Positions 8,296 through 17,677 of a stretch of 64,000 bases of DNA are shown piece by piece (the first letter of the stretch is position 1; every line of letters begins with the position of its first letter). Source of the DNA: Halieaceae bacterium (GTDB lineage Bacteria > Pseudomonadota > Gammaproteobacteria > Pseudomonadales > Halieaceae); NCBI GenBank assembly GCA_016744355.1, contig JADGEN010000005.1:1-64000 (forward strand). The letters run 5' to 3'. The position numbers were made by a program, and so were the translations under genes. The notes beneath the pieces were generated by a model, which was not told the origin of the DNA, did no database searches, and saw nothing but the letters and a program-made list of their open reading frames with translations.

Positions 8296-9458
8296 CGTAT
8301 TTTTGCTGCCCCGTCTTCCTGTAATAATCGGCGTGCTGTTATAACGCGCATGATTTCATTGGTGCCTTCGAGAATCTGGTGTACCCGTGCATCGCGGAAA
8401 AATCGCTCTATCGGGTATTCGCGAATATAGCCGTAGCCGCCGTGAAGCTGCATAGCTTCATCGCAGACCTTGAATCCTACATCGGTGGCAAAGCGTTTTG
8501 CCATGGCACAGTAGGTGGTTTTTTCCGGGTCGTTGTTGTCCAGCTTGAATGCGGCGAGGCGCACCATTTGTCTTGCGGCAACCAGTTCAGTCACCATGTC
8601 TGCCAGCTTGAATTGTAGCGCTTGAAAAGCGGCCAGAGGCTTGCCAAATTGCTGTCGCTCCAGCATGTATTGCTGGGCGTGATCGACGGTTGCCTGTGCT
8701 GCGCCCAACGAGCAGGCTGCTATATTGATACGCCCTCCGTCCAGACCCTTCATGGCAATTTTGAAACCCTCTCCTTCCTTGCCCAGCAAACACTCTGCGG
8801 GGACAGTAGCGTTTTCGAAGGTGATGGCTCTGGTGGGCTGGCTGTTCCAACCCATTTTTGTTTCGTTCTTGCCGTAGTGAATGCCAGCAGTGTCGGCGGG
8901 CACCGCGAAGGCAGATATACCGCTGGCACCGTCTTCTTTGCTCCCGGTTCTAGCCATCACGACTAACAGCTCAGTAGCACCCGCGCCGCTGATAAACATC
9001 TTCGAGCCATTGAGACTGTAAGAGTCGTTCTCACGTTTGGCTGTGGTACTGAGGTTACCCGCATCAGAGCCAGCTCCCGGCTCAGTGAGGCAGTAGGAAC
9101 TGAGTTTTTGTCCGCTGGTGAGTGCCTCTGCCCATTCACTTTTTATGGTCTCGGTGCCCCAGTTGCAGAGCATCCATGTGGCCATATTGTGTATGGAAAT
9201 AAACGCAGCGGTTGATGTGCAGCCGCTGGCAAGCTCTTCAAGAATAATGGCAGAGTCGAGTCGGGATAGACCTAAGCCACCATTTTCCTCTGGGCTGTAC
9301 ATGCCACAAAAACCCAGCGCGCCAGCGGCGGCAAGGGTTTCTTTGGGGAAGATTTTTTTCTCGTCCCACTCTTCTGCATGAGGTGCCATCTCGCCGCGTG
9401 CAAAGTCTCGGGCAGCCTGCGCAAAGGCAAGCTGCTCTTCGTTGAGTTCGAAGTCCAT
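8292..9458 (-). CDS. Acyl-CoA dehydrogenase, probable isobutyryl-CoA dehydrogenase
   Basis: A 388-residue FAD-dependent acyl-CoA dehydrogenase that introduces the alpha-beta double bond and passes electrons to electron-transfer flavoprotein. It has the standard flavin segment Thr-Glu-Pro-Gly-Ala-Gly-Ser-Asp and a C-terminal Leu-Glu-Gly-Thr-Asn-Glu motif carrying the classical catalytic Glu364. The position between acylating aldehyde dehydrogenase and 3-hydroxyisobutyryl-CoA hydrolase makes isobutyryl-CoA (valine pathway, ACAD8-like) the likeliest substrate; specificity for other short branched acyl-CoAs is not excluded. It begins two bases after the aldehyde dehydrogenase stop and overlaps the next gene by four bases. 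Confidence 0.87.
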   Translation of the reverse strand: MDFELNEEQLAFAQAARDFARGEMAPHAEEWDEKKIFPKETLAAAGALGFCGMYSPEENGGLGLSRLDSAIILEELASGCTSTAAFISIHNMATWMLCNWGTETIKSEWAEALTSGQKLSSYCLTEPGAGSDAGNLSTTAKRENDSYSLNGSKMFISGAGATELLVVMARTGSKEDGASGISAFAVPADTAGIHYGKNETKMGWNSQPTRAITFENATVPAECLLGKEGEGFKIAMKGLDGGRINIAACSLGAAQATVDHAQQYMLERQQFGKPLAAFQALQFKLADMVTELVAARQMVRLAAFKLDNNDPEKTTYCAMAKRFATDVGFKVCDEAMQLHGGYGYIREYPIERFFRDARVHQILEGTNEIMRVITARRLLQEDGAAKIR

Positions 9459-9460
9459 GA

Positions 9461-10879
9461 CTACGCCAGTTTTTTGATTACATCACCAAACAGCACATCG
9501 TCTGCGGGAAGTGTCTTGGGCGTTGCAAGAGGCTTGGATATCCAGGTGATGTTAACCAGGTGACGCCAGTTAATGTTCTCATTGGTAGAGTTGCCGCCCC
9601 AGGTGCCGCAACCGAGTGAGAAGGTTTGACGCATGCCGTTCCAGAGGTTGCCACTGTTGGAGGCAGCCTGTGGTTGGTTGACCATGACCCGAGAGGTTTT
9701 AGTGCCCATGCCCAACTTGAGAACGTTCTCGTCGTTATAGGAATAGATACCGCAGGAGTGACCCATGCCCTGGTAGGCTTGGATTTCATTAGTTAGCTCG
9801 ATCGCAGCATCGATATCTTTTACTTTATAGAATGCCATGATGACTGACATTTTTTCGCCGGAGTAGGGGTGCTCCGGGCCGACGCCCGTCTCGGGAATAA
9901 TAATGAATTTTCGGTCCTCGGGAATTTCTACACCAGCCATGTGGCAAAGAATTTGCGGTTGCTGCACCACGGCTTTGGGATTGAGGTGGCCGTCTTCCCA
10001 TAACACTGCGGCAATTTTATCGTAATCACCAGCTTGTATGACGTAACCACCTTGAGCGATAAGTTTTTCCAGAAGTTGGTCGTAAATTGCCTCAACAGCA
10101 ATTACCGAGTTGTCGGATGAACAGGAGGCTGCCAGATCCAGTGTTTTGGAAATGCGTATTTTTTCAGCCGCTTCATCGAGGTCAGCTGTTTCATCAACGG
10201 TGATAACAGCGTTACCCGCGCCCACACCCAGAGCGGGTGTACCGCTGGAGTAAGCGGCGCTCACCATACCGGGGCCGCCCGTGGCGAGAATAAAGTCGCA
10301 CTGCTTCATGAGCTCATTGGTTTTTTCCAGAGTAGGGGTGTCTATACCGATGACAAGATCTTCGGGTGCGCCCATTCTTTTCAGGGCGGCGCGCATGCGA
10401 TCGATAATTTCTTTGTTGGTGATTTTGGCACGTGGGTGTGGGGCAACAATAATGGCATTGCGGCCTTTAACGGCATTGATGGCCTTGATGACCGGTGTAG
10501 CTTCAGGGTTGGTGGAAGGTGACAGGGCACCTATAACACCTACAGGCTTGGCAATTTTTATGATGTTCCTCTCGGTGTCTTCCTCAATTACGCCAACCGA
10601 GATGTCGGGCAGTATATCCATCAGGGCCGCGCGAGTTTTCACTGAAATTTTGAGGAATTTACCGTTGTAGTCGCCCAATTGGGTTTCGTCCAAGGTGTGT
10701 TGCGCCAGTTCCTCTGCAACACCTGGCTGACAGCAGGACCACACCATGGCCTTGATCAGTTCGTTGACCTGATCCTGCGTATAGTCTGCAATTTGGGCCT
10801 GGGCCGCGTGTGCGCGTGCCACCATTGTCTGGATTTCCTGTGCATCTTGCGTATTTGCTACAACAGCTGGCTCAGCCAT
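9461..10879 (-). CDS. CoA-acylating aldehyde dehydrogenase (AdhE N-domain/EutE/SauS type)
   Basis: This 472-residue enzyme converts an aldehyde, NAD+ and CoA to acyl-CoA and NADH. It follows AdhE N-domain signatures: Ala-Thr-Gly-Gly-Pro-Gly-Met-Val (199-206), Gly-Val-Gly-Ala-Gly-Asn (218-223), catalytic Cys253 in a Ser-Cys-Ser-Ser-Asp-Asn context, and a C-terminal Gly-Cys-Gly-Thr-Trp-Gly-Gly-Asn-Ser. It lacks the fused alcohol dehydrogenase half of AdhE and the motifs of methylmalonate-semialdehyde dehydrogenase MmsA. It is first in the valine-type operon, two bases before the acyl-CoA dehydrogenase. It may make isobutyryl-CoA from isobutyraldehyde or substitute for MmsA; sulfoacetaldehyde dehydrogenase (SauS) is the other near relative. 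Confidence 0.83.
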   Translation of the reverse strand: MAEPAVVANTQDAQEIQTMVARAHAAQAQIADYTQDQVNELIKAMVWSCCQPGVAEELAQHTLDETQLGDYNGKFLKISVKTRAALMDILPDISVGVIEEDTERNIIKIAKPVGVIGALSPSTNPEATPVIKAINAVKGRNAIIVAPHPRAKITNKEIIDRMRAALKRMGAPEDLVIGIDTPTLEKTNELMKQCDFILATGGPGMVSAAYSSGTPALGVGAGNAVITVDETADLDEAAEKIRISKTLDLAASCSSDNSVIAVEAIYDQLLEKLIAQGGYVIQAGDYDKIAAVLWEDGHLNPKAVVQQPQILCHMAGVEIPEDRKFIIIPETGVGPEHPYSGEKMSVIMAFYKVKDIDAAIELTNEIQAYQGMGHSCGIYSYNDENVLKLGMGTKTSRVMVNQPQAASNSGNLWNGMRQTFSLGCGTWGGNSTNENINWRHLVNITWISKPLATPKTLPADDVLFGDVIKKLA

Positions 10880-11052
10880 GATTGCTACTCCGGAGTTATG
10901 AGGGGTTAAGGTTTTTCAAAAGGTGCGAAACAGTAACATGAGACAGGTGCAGTAAAAATTGATTTAATTGCGTTATTGATGGACTATATTGCTGGTTAAT
11001 AATTGATCTTGAATAATATAAATTCACATTATTATAGTTAAAACAATACCTT

Positions 11053-11940
11053 ATGACTGCTAAGCTATCACAATGGCCCCTGACTTCTGATGGAATGCGT
11101 ATCATTGTGCCTACATTTATACAGGATTATCTGTCCCTGAATCCGCTGTCGAAGCAGTGCTATCCGACAGCCTTTGGTTACTACCCCAAAGCGGGTGGGC
11201 ACCGAATGTCACGCGAGCAGCACGATGATAATTTATTGATGTACTGCACGGCGGGGCAGGGGACTCTGGAAATAGGGTCCCAGAGTCTGCCGGTGGGTCC
11301 CGGCGATGCCTTAATGCTGCCCAAAGGAAGCCACCATAGCTACCAGGCCGATATCGACAACCCCTGGACTATATACTGGGTGCACTTTGAGGGTGAACTT
11401 GCCGGGCAGTTCCTCGATTTGGTTCGGGCTGGCAAGGCGTTTTCGCCGGTGCTATTTATGGGTACCCACTCCCGCCTGGTCGCAGATTTTGAGTCTCTTA
11501 TAGAGACCCGAAAAACCGGTTATAGCCGCCGTTCATTTGTGTATGCGGCCAACTTGCTGCGACAAATGCTGACTTATCTGGCAGTTGTAGCCCCGGCCAT
11601 TCAGGCGAAACGCCTGCACGACATGGATCTCGATGGCATTCATGCGCTGATGGAAGAAAAGCTGCATGGCCAACTCGATCTCGCGACCCTGGCGGCACAT
11701 GCGAAGCTTTCGAAGTATCATTTCTCCAATAAATATAAAGCCTTAACGGGCCATTCGCCCATTCAGCATTTTCTGCACCTTAAGATGGAGCGGGCCTGTC
11801 ATCTACTTGATGTGTCTGGTATCAGTATTAAAGATGTGGGGCGGACCCTGGGTTACGAGGACAGTTACTACTTTTCGAGGCTGTTTAAGAAAATCATTGG
11901 TGTGGCACCCAGGCAGTACCGAAATTTGAAACGGGGATAA
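11053..11940 (+). CDS. AraC-family transcriptional regulator
   Basis: The 295-residue protein has an N-terminal cupin-like effector domain (about 40-165; Gly-Pro-Gly-Asp-Ala and Pro-x-Gly-x-x-His motifs) and a C-terminal double helix-turn-helix of AraC type (about 195-293). The family signature ends with Leu-Gly-Tyr-Glu-Asp-Ser-Tyr-Tyr-Phe-Ser-Arg-Leu-Phe-Lys. It is divergent from the valine-type operon across 173 AT-rich bases, so it is the obvious candidate activator of that operon. An effector such as an isobutyrate-derived metabolite is inference. The ATG at 11053 has no strong ribosome-binding site; an in-frame ATG at 11095 is an alternative. Confidence 0.85.
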   Translation: MTAKLSQWPLTSDGMRIIVPTFIQDYLSLNPLSKQCYPTAFGYYPKAGGHRMSREQHDDNLLMYCTAGQGTLEIGSQSLPVGPGDALMLPKGSHHSYQADIDNPWTIYWVHFEGELAGQFLDLVRAGKAFSPVLFMGTHSRLVADFESLIETRKTGYSRRSFVYAANLLRQMLTYLAVVAPAIQAKRLHDMDLDGIHALMEEKLHGQLDLATLAAHAKLSKYHFSNKYKALTGHSPIQHFLHLKMERACHLLDVSGISIKDVGRTLGYEDSYYFSRLFKKIIGVAPRQYRNLKRG

Positions 11941-11971
11941 GTAATTTTGTATCCTGATGCTCAGAACTAGC

Positions 11972-12163
11972 TCACCCTTGCGTATCAATACCCTCGAGCT
12001 GCTTTTTATGTGCATCCTGCAGCACGTTTTCGACGTCCTTTGTCTTATCCAACGCGTCAAGATGCCCTTGAGGTAAGACACCTGTGGGTTCTTCTTTGGC
12101 ACCGCAGGCGAAGAGAGACACAAGCAGAGCTGTTGCGAGGGGAACTCTAATGAGGCTGGCCAT
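11972..12163 (-). CDS. Small hypothetical lipoprotein
   Basis: The 63-residue product has a basic start, a short hydrophobic stretch and the lipobox Leu-Phe-Ala-Cys (Cys20). The charged mature part is only about 43 residues and rich in Lys, Asp and Gln, predicted helical. An AGGAG lies eight bases before the ATG, supporting real translation. It resembles small envelope lipoproteins often left unannotated. It lies between the convergent AraC gene and the DUF4340 gene and may be monocistronic. No function can be given. Confidence 0.65.
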   Translation of the reverse strand: MASLIRVPLATALLVSLFACGAKEEPTGVLPQGHLDALDKTKDVENVLQDAHKKQLEGIDTQG

Positions 12164-12237
12164 TGTTTTGCTCCTGCTGAAAACTGTGCATAAATACTAG
12201 CAGTTAAACCTAGCGAAGACTGATTTTTGTGACTGGA

Positions 12238-13131
12238 CTAGTCAGCGCCATTCAAGCGCTGTGTGTCCAGACCCGTAAAGCGATCGAAATCATAGGAACT
12301 CAAAGTGAAGAACATCGAGTGGTCGCTGCAGTGGATGTAGTGCTGCTGTCCGACTGTAAATAATTTAAATTCGATTTCTTTGTCGGCAGTTTCAATGCTC
12401 AGCTTTACTTCTGGCACGGCAATAGACAGCGTCTCCTGCATACCTGTTGTGGCCACACCGTCTATCTGCACACTGTTGAGGGCTAATAGCAGAGCTTCCA
12501 ACTCGCGTGTGTCAGGTGCTTCCCCTGTGTCTGAACGCCAATTACCATTGTGTTTATTCAAGGAGTAGTTCTCGCCGGAAATGGACACGGGTGAATGCAG
12601 CTGCAGAGTGCGTTTGTCCAGCCAATCACTGTCCATGGCGGAGGCGTCAACGCTGTTGTAGCTGATTTCGAAAATAGCATCTTGAACGCTGTTCTTTGCG
12701 TGAACCCTTCTATAACCGGGAGAGGTTCCCAGGTAAATTGTGCCCAGCAGCTCTCCGCCGCCAATTAAAGTGAGGCGGCGTTGAAAGTTGTAATCGGTGA
12801 GAGCGAAGCGCTGTCTAGCGGCTACAGAGCTTGCCACCGGCCAGCCTGTTTTGGAATGCATTACGCCTTGTAAAAGACCCTCTATCAGTTCTGGATTGAT
12901 CGTTAGTCCAGATAAGTCCGGAAGAATCCAGTGGTTGTCTGCTTTGACCAGTACGGCTTCATTGCCCTTGTCATCGCCGATATGAATCTCATCCAGTATA
13001 TCCGGGTTAAAAGGCACCAGCTGTTCGTTGTTCAATACCTCCATGAGCCCAGCACTGGGCCAGTATAGGGCAGCTACCATGGCAGTTTGGATGACAAAAA
13101 TAGCGAGTAAGGCATTAATCAGCTGTTTCAT
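12238..13131 (-). CDS. DUF4340 domain-containing protein (Gld-type ABC accessory)
   Basis: The 297-residue protein has one N-terminal membrane segment (about residues 4-24) and a periplasmic DUF4340 domain of repeated beta-rich segments (Ile-His-Ile-Gly-Asp-Asp near 49-54; Ile-Tyr-Leu-Gly-Thr-Ser-Pro-Gly-Tyr near 131-139). DUF4340 proteins regularly accompany GldF/GldG-type ABC exporters. It overlaps the GldFG fusion by one base (TAATG), and is last in an operon of glutathione reductase, TauE/SafE, GldA-like ATPase and GldFG. It probably acts as a periplasmic part of that ABC system, whose substrate is unknown. Confidence 0.82.
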   Translation of the reverse strand: MKQLINALLAIFVIQTAMVAALYWPSAGLMEVLNNEQLVPFNPDILDEIHIGDDKGNEAVLVKADNHWILPDLSGLTINPELIEGLLQGVMHSKTGWPVASSVAARQRFALTDYNFQRRLTLIGGGELLGTIYLGTSPGYRRVHAKNSVQDAIFEISYNSVDASAMDSDWLDKRTLQLHSPVSISGENYSLNKHNGNWRSDTGEAPDTRELEALLLALNSVQIDGVATTGMQETLSIAVPEVKLSIETADKEIEFKLFTVGQQHYIHCSDHSMFFTLSSYDFDRFTGLDTQRLNGAD

Positions 13132-15980
13132 TACTGGCCTTTTCGCGACAGTGCTTTCGCATAATGTCGCTTACGCATTGTCTTTCTCATTTGGTATATA
13201 GCGGCCACTACCAACAGGAATATAAAGCTGAGGGCATAGTTAATATACTCAATTTTTTTCTGCCCCGCCCTATCCAGGGTGGGGAGAGTCCTATTGAAGT
13301 TTCCGTGGGATCGTATTTTTAGCAGGCCATCATCCTGTACCGCCCAGTCCAGTGTGTTCATAAAGAGCTCAAGTGGACCCACATACTGGGTTCCCGCGGC
13401 GGTGACCTCAATTTTTAGAATCTGGTCATCCATAAAGTCGTTCGATCCAAATAATATGATTCGCGCGGATTTTGGCGAATGTTCAACAACCGTATTGATA
13501 CCCGTGTCGGAGTTTTCATCGAGTATCCCTCTGGGAAAGGGTTTGTCTGCGAACCAGGAGTCGAAGCGCCCTTGTACAACAACGCCTATTTCCACAGGGT
13601 GTTGTTGCTCTTGCCGGTCAAACTTGAGTTCGCCATTTGCGTTACGCGCTGGCATGATTTCTGCGCTGCGTGACAGCCAGGACTTCGAGGAACTTCGCAG
13701 CAGGCTGGTGACTTTTCTACCGTTGATCTTTTCTGCGTTAACAGGTGATGCCCAGGCCATGGTGAGTTGTGGCAGACTGCTGGTGATGGGGTGCCCTTGT
13801 GTTACCCCTTGAGACCTTATATCTATGAAATAGGGATAGTCGATGAGTTGCACGTCCTGGAATTCGTAGTCTCCTGAATTGCGTACTATAGGAGCGGGGA
13901 AGGGCGAATTCTGTTCGTCCAACACTAGTGACTTGCCAATAGTAATGTTGTTGTGGGCAAGCCAATTACTCAGGCCGCTGTCCCATTCCTGTAGTCGCAG
14001 TTGACCACCGGAAAGCTCGGTGGAATAAGGAGAGCTTGCGAGAATAAGTGTGCCGCCACGCATAACAAACTGATCAATTGCGAAGATTTGTGTCTTGCTT
14101 AGTCTGTGAGGCGCGATAACAGCGAGAACATCGGCTTCCGGGCTGACGTGACCATTGGAGAGGTCTTCCCTACGAATGCTGTAATCTTTGGCGACCAAAT
14201 TTTCGAGGTTGATAAATGTGGGCGCGCCAAGATGGTGGATAGCCATCTGTTCGTCAACTTCCGGAACGACCAAAGATACAGTTTTGGTAAATCCACTGGC
14301 GAAACGCTTGAGGCCGGCTTCCAGCTTTTGTTGGAAGACGCTGGCATCAAACTGTTCAGTGGGAATTTGCACAACTTGTCGTTTGTCGGCCAAGGTAAGA
14401 TAGAAGAAAAACTCCTGCTCTGAGTTGGCCGCAGAAACCATCGGCTTAAACCCCCATTGGTCAGAGATCTGTCTTGCCACCAGACCGTTGCGCGCTTCGG
14501 GCTCAATAAAGCGCACACTGAATTTTCCCGCGGACCCAAGTTCCATTTCGTTGAGTTGGTCTCGAATCAGGCTTTTATACTTTAGTAACAAGTCCGGCAG
14601 TAATTCGTCGCTTGATACATAGGCGATCAGTTCCACATTGTCGTTTATTCCATCGAACAGATTTCCCCCCAACTGATAGCGGTACAGAACTCCTTTAATT
14701 GCCCTGGTAAGGTCGAATTCCGGGTTTCGTAACAGCACTTCGGCTTGTGCACTAGTGTTGGTTTTTACTTCGATCAAATTGGTGAAGTCCAATGTCTCAA
14801 ATTCGTCGCCATATTTCACCAGCACATTGAAGTATGAGCTCATTAGCGAGGACTGGTAGCGATCCGCTATCTGAAAAGGGGTTGCGCGTATGCCGTAGAG
14901 ATCATTGGCTTCCCTCTCTAGCGTTGGGTTCTGTGCTGGGTCGATGAATTCCACGTGAACTTTGCCTTTACCGGCAACTTCGTATTCTTTAATGAGGTCA
15001 CGAAGCTGGGGAATGAGTGGCGATAACAGGGGGTGAGTTTTGGCACTGAAATAAGCGCGAATCAGTAGTGGTTCCTGCAGCTTATTGAGATAGTCGTGCG
15101 TGGGTTGTGAAATCGAATAGAGCTGTCCTTCAGTAAGATCTATACGCAGATTGGACAGCCGGTACAGCCACACATTGGTGAGGATGATATTGGCAATGAG
15201 TAGCAAGGTTGCTGCGCGCCATTGCCAGTGGCGCCCAGCTGCTGCACCGCGAGCCCAGCGTTCTTTCTCAAGTACGAAAACATTGAGTGTGAGGAAAATC
15301 ACGGTAACGCTCAGGTAGTACACCAGGTCCCGTGCATCCAGGACACCCCGGGTAATACTGTCAAAGCGCGAGCCGGTGCCTAGCAGGCGCAGGCTTTCCG
15401 CAATGTTGCTGTCAAAAAAACCGGCGACAGTGGAGCTGCCCAATAAGTATATAAAGCCGCAAATGGCCACCGTCCCGATTAGGCTGACGATGGAATTGTT
15501 TGTGCGGGCAGATATATACAGGCCTATACTGATGTAGGCCGCTCCCAGTGCGCTAGTTGCGATATACGCCGCAAGCACCGGCCCCCAGTCAAGGTTTGCT
15601 ATCAGCGCTACGGTGATTGGCAGAGGAGCAGTAGACAGCAGGGCTAGCAGCAGCAGGAAGAAGCAGGCGCGAAATTTTCCCAGTACGAAGTGCCACAGGG
15701 TAACGGGTTGGGTGAGCACGTGTTCCAGGGTGCCGTTTCTGCGTTCATCGCTCCACATTCGCATGGTGAGCGCGGCGCACAAAAAAATCAGCAGTCTGGG
15801 CATCCACTCGAACAAGGGCCTGATGTCGGCTATGTTACGAGCAAAAAAAGACTCTACCCAGAAAAATGAAAACAGGCTGGCTGTGACAAAGCTTGCCAAA
15901 AATAACCAGGCAACCGGCGAGGAAAAAAATAGTCGAATTTCCTTGGCGGCAACACGCCGTGCAAAGCCACTACCCGGCAT
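13131..15980 (-). CDS. GldF-GldG fusion: ABC-2 permease joined to Gld auxiliary domain
   Basis: This 949-residue protein starts with an ABC-2-type permease (about residues 5-250, six hydrophobic segments, GldF-like). A membrane segment near 270-290 follows, then a large periplasmic GldG-like domain (Ile-Asp-Leu-Thr-Glu-Gly-Gln-Leu-Tyr-Ser-Ile-Ser near 295, then a DUF of the unknown-function auxiliary type), and finally a C-terminal membrane helix near 910-930 with a basic tail. The ATG at 15980 is preferred over an upstream GTG at 16019; it overlaps the ATPase gene by 11 bases. In Bacteroidetes GldF and GldG are separate and needed for gliding; in proteobacteria fused versions occur without gliding and are of unknown substrate. 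Confidence 0.86.
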   Translation of the reverse strand: MPGSGFARRVAAKEIRLFFSSPVAWLFLASFVTASLFSFFWVESFFARNIADIRPLFEWMPRLLIFLCAALTMRMWSDERRNGTLEHVLTQPVTLWHFVLGKFRACFFLLLLALLSTAPLPITVALIANLDWGPVLAAYIATSALGAAYISIGLYISARTNNSIVSLIGTVAICGFIYLLGSSTVAGFFDSNIAESLRLLGTGSRFDSITRGVLDARDLVYYLSVTVIFLTLNVFVLEKERWARGAAAGRHWQWRAATLLLIANIILTNVWLYRLSNLRIDLTEGQLYSISQPTHDYLNKLQEPLLIRAYFSAKTHPLLSPLIPQLRDLIKEYEVAGKGKVHVEFIDPAQNPTLEREANDLYGIRATPFQIADRYQSSLMSSYFNVLVKYGDEFETLDFTNLIEVKTNTSAQAEVLLRNPEFDLTRAIKGVLYRYQLGGNLFDGINDNVELIAYVSSDELLPDLLLKYKSLIRDQLNEMELGSAGKFSVRFIEPEARNGLVARQISDQWGFKPMVSAANSEQEFFFYLTLADKRQVVQIPTEQFDASVFQQKLEAGLKRFASGFTKTVSLVVPEVDEQMAIHHLGAPTFINLENLVAKDYSIRREDLSNGHVSPEADVLAVIAPHRLSKTQIFAIDQFVMRGGTLILASSPYSTELSGGQLRLQEWDSGLSNWLAHNNITIGKSLVLDEQNSPFPAPIVRNSGDYEFQDVQLIDYPYFIDIRSQGVTQGHPITSSLPQLTMAWASPVNAEKINGRKVTSLLRSSSKSWLSRSAEIMPARNANGELKFDRQEQQHPVEIGVVVQGRFDSWFADKPFPRGILDENSDTGINTVVEHSPKSARIILFGSNDFMDDQILKIEVTAAGTQYVGPLELFMNTLDWAVQDDGLLKIRSHGNFNRTLPTLDRAGQKKIEYINYALSFIFLLVVAAIYQMRKTMRKRHYAKALSRKGQ

Positions 15981-16920
15981 GTGCCAAACTCTCTTGCGCG
16001 CTCGCCTCGCGAAAAACACTTTCGAAATCCCGCTGCAGAGGCTTGAGTTCGTATAGCCTGGCGCCAGCTTTAACCACGCATTGCGTTATATTGTTGGACG
16101 CTGTGTCCGGGTCGGAATTTTCGTGCAGGTTGAGAGTGAAGGACAGCTGGTTTGCTTCACTATTGGCTTCTCTGACGACTTTAGTAATCTGGGGCAGTCG
16201 CCCCAGATAAGACGCCAACGATGGATTGCCGTCGCACACCCGCAAACGTAGTGCGCTGGTGCAACACAGGTTTTGCAGGGTTTCATCCAGCACCAGTTTC
16301 CCGCTGTTTAAAATTAGCACCCTGTCACAGACTGCCTCAACTTCTTGCATGATATGAGTAGACAGAATAATTGTTGCCCTGCGTGCCAATTGCTTAATGA
16401 GGCGACGCATATGGTCAGTTTGCTCGGGGTCCAGACCATTGGTGGGTTCATCAAAGATAATAAGCCGGGGTTTTCCCAGCAGCGCCTGGGCTACTCCCAG
16501 GCGTTGGCGCATGCCGCGGGAGAGTGTGTCGATTGGCTCTAGAATTCTGTCTTCCAGATCGGCAGCCAAAACCACATCCCGAACTGCCATCATGCGTTCC
16601 TTTGGCGGAATACGTTTAAGCGTTGCTGCATATTCCAGATAATCGGCCAGCAGCATTTCGGGATAGATGGGCAGATTTTCCGGGAGGTAACCCAGCAGTT
16701 GCTGAATTTGACGCGACTCTGTTGCCATGTCTAGTCCAGCAATGTGAATACTGCCGGCGTTGGGTTCAAGGTAGCCGCTGAGCATTTTCATTATGGTGGT
16801 TTTGCCTGCACCATTGTGCCCAAGTAAGCCTACGACTTCGTTGGGCTTTATCGCGAAGGAAACATTGCTTACAGCAGTATTCTTGCCGTAGCGTCTGGTT
16901 AAATGTCGAACCTCAATCAT
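15970..16920 (-). CDS. ABC transporter ATP-binding protein (GldA-like)
   Basis: The 316-residue ATPase has a Walker A Gly-His-Asn-Gly-Ala-Gly-Lys-Thr-Thr (34-42), ABC signature Leu-Ser-Arg-Gly-Met-Arg-Gln-Arg (about 134-141) and Walker B Leu-Ile-Ile-Phe-Asp-Glu-Pro (about 154-160). A roughly 80-residue C-terminal extension is typical of GldA/NatA-type ABC-2 export ATPases. Its ATG overlaps the TauE/SafE stop (16917-16920), and its end overlaps the permease start. It powers the GldFG-like exporter in the inner membrane. Confidence 0.9.
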   Translation of the reverse strand: MIEVRHLTRRYGKNTAVSNVSFAIKPNEVVGLLGHNGAGKTTIMKMLSGYLEPNAGSIHIAGLDMATESRQIQQLLGYLPENLPIYPEMLLADYLEYAATLKRIPPKERMMAVRDVVLAADLEDRILEPIDTLSRGMRQRLGVAQALLGKPRLIIFDEPTNGLDPEQTDHMRRLIKQLARRATIILSTHIMQEVEAVCDRVLILNSGKLVLDETLQNLCCTSALRLRVCDGNPSLASYLGRLPQITKVVREANSEANQLSFTLNLHENSDPDTASNNITQCVVKAGARLYELKPLQRDFESVFREASAQESLAHAG

Positions 16921-17675
16921 GGGAACAATAATAACTTAATAATGAATACAATGAGCACGATATTAAGCACATGGCGAATGAGTTTTTCACCCTTCACGAC
17001 GCTGGCATTCGCCCCTAGATAGCCGCCAATAGATGTACCAACCGCAAGGGCTGCACCTGCAGCCCACATTATGGGGACCTGTGAAGAAAAAACGGCGAGA
17101 GCCGCAATGGTGTAGGTGGCGATAATAAACACCTTGTGCATATTGGTGCGCACAAGGTCCAGGCCCATCACCCGGTTGAGTATCGGCATCATGATAAAGC
17201 CCACGCCTATTTGGATGAAGCCGCCCCAAAACCCCACGCCGATCATCATGATATGGCCGCGAATCATTTGGGTACGGCTGGGCTGCGCGTCACTGGACTG
17301 GTTTGGTCTGCTCTTATCGAGGTACATGATTAGCATGACGCCCAACATAACCACCGCGAGAATACGATTAAACCAAATGCCTTGTAATTGGGTGCCAAGT
17401 AGTGCGCCGACTACTGCGCCGGGCAGAGCACAGGCGGACAGGGTCAGGCTCAGTTTGAAGTCACTGAATCCCTTCTTTTTGAAAGCCCGTATGGCACTGA
17501 GGTTTTGCGCCAGAATAGCGATTCTGTTGGTGCCGTTTGCGACCGCTCCGGGCATTCCCAAAAACACCATTACCGGTACTGTGAGCAGTGAGCCACCGCC
17601 GGCCAGAACATTGAGGAAGCCAGCCACTACCCCAACGCCAACCAGCAGGGCGGCCTGCCACAGCTGTGGATCCAT
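16917..17675 (-). CDS. TauE/SafE-family sulfite/anion exporter
   Basis: A 252-residue polytopic protein with about eight hydrophobic segments and the family motifs Gly-Gly-Gly-Ser-Leu-Leu-Thr-Val-Pro near 27-35 and an internal repeat around Gly-Val-Gly-Phe-Trp-Gly-Gly-Phe-Ile-Gln near 145-154. Family members move sulfite, sulfoacetate or other organosulfur anions across the inner membrane; many remain uncharacterised. The gene starts two bases after the glutathione reductase stop and its own stop overlaps the ATPase start, so it is part of a coupled operon. That link to thiol metabolism makes a sulfur anion plausible but unproven. Confidence 0.87.
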   Translation of the reverse strand: MDPQLWQAALLVGVGVVAGFLNVLAGGGSLLTVPVMVFLGMPGAVANGTNRIAILAQNLSAIRAFKKKGFSDFKLSLTLSACALPGAVVGALLGTQLQGIWFNRILAVVMLGVMLIMYLDKSRPNQSSDAQPSRTQMIRGHIMMIGVGFWGGFIQIGVGFIMMPILNRVMGLDLVRTNMHKVFIIATYTIAALAVFSSQVPIMWAAGAALAVGTSIGGYLGANASVVKGEKLIRHVLNIVLIVFIIKLLLFP

Positions 17676-17677
17676 GC

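Noticed and set aside
9461..10879. Annotation of the aldehyde dehydrogenase as methylmalonate-semialdehyde dehydrogenase MmsA
   Set aside because: The operon context invites it, but the sequence lacks MmsA motifs and carries AdhE N-domain signatures instead.
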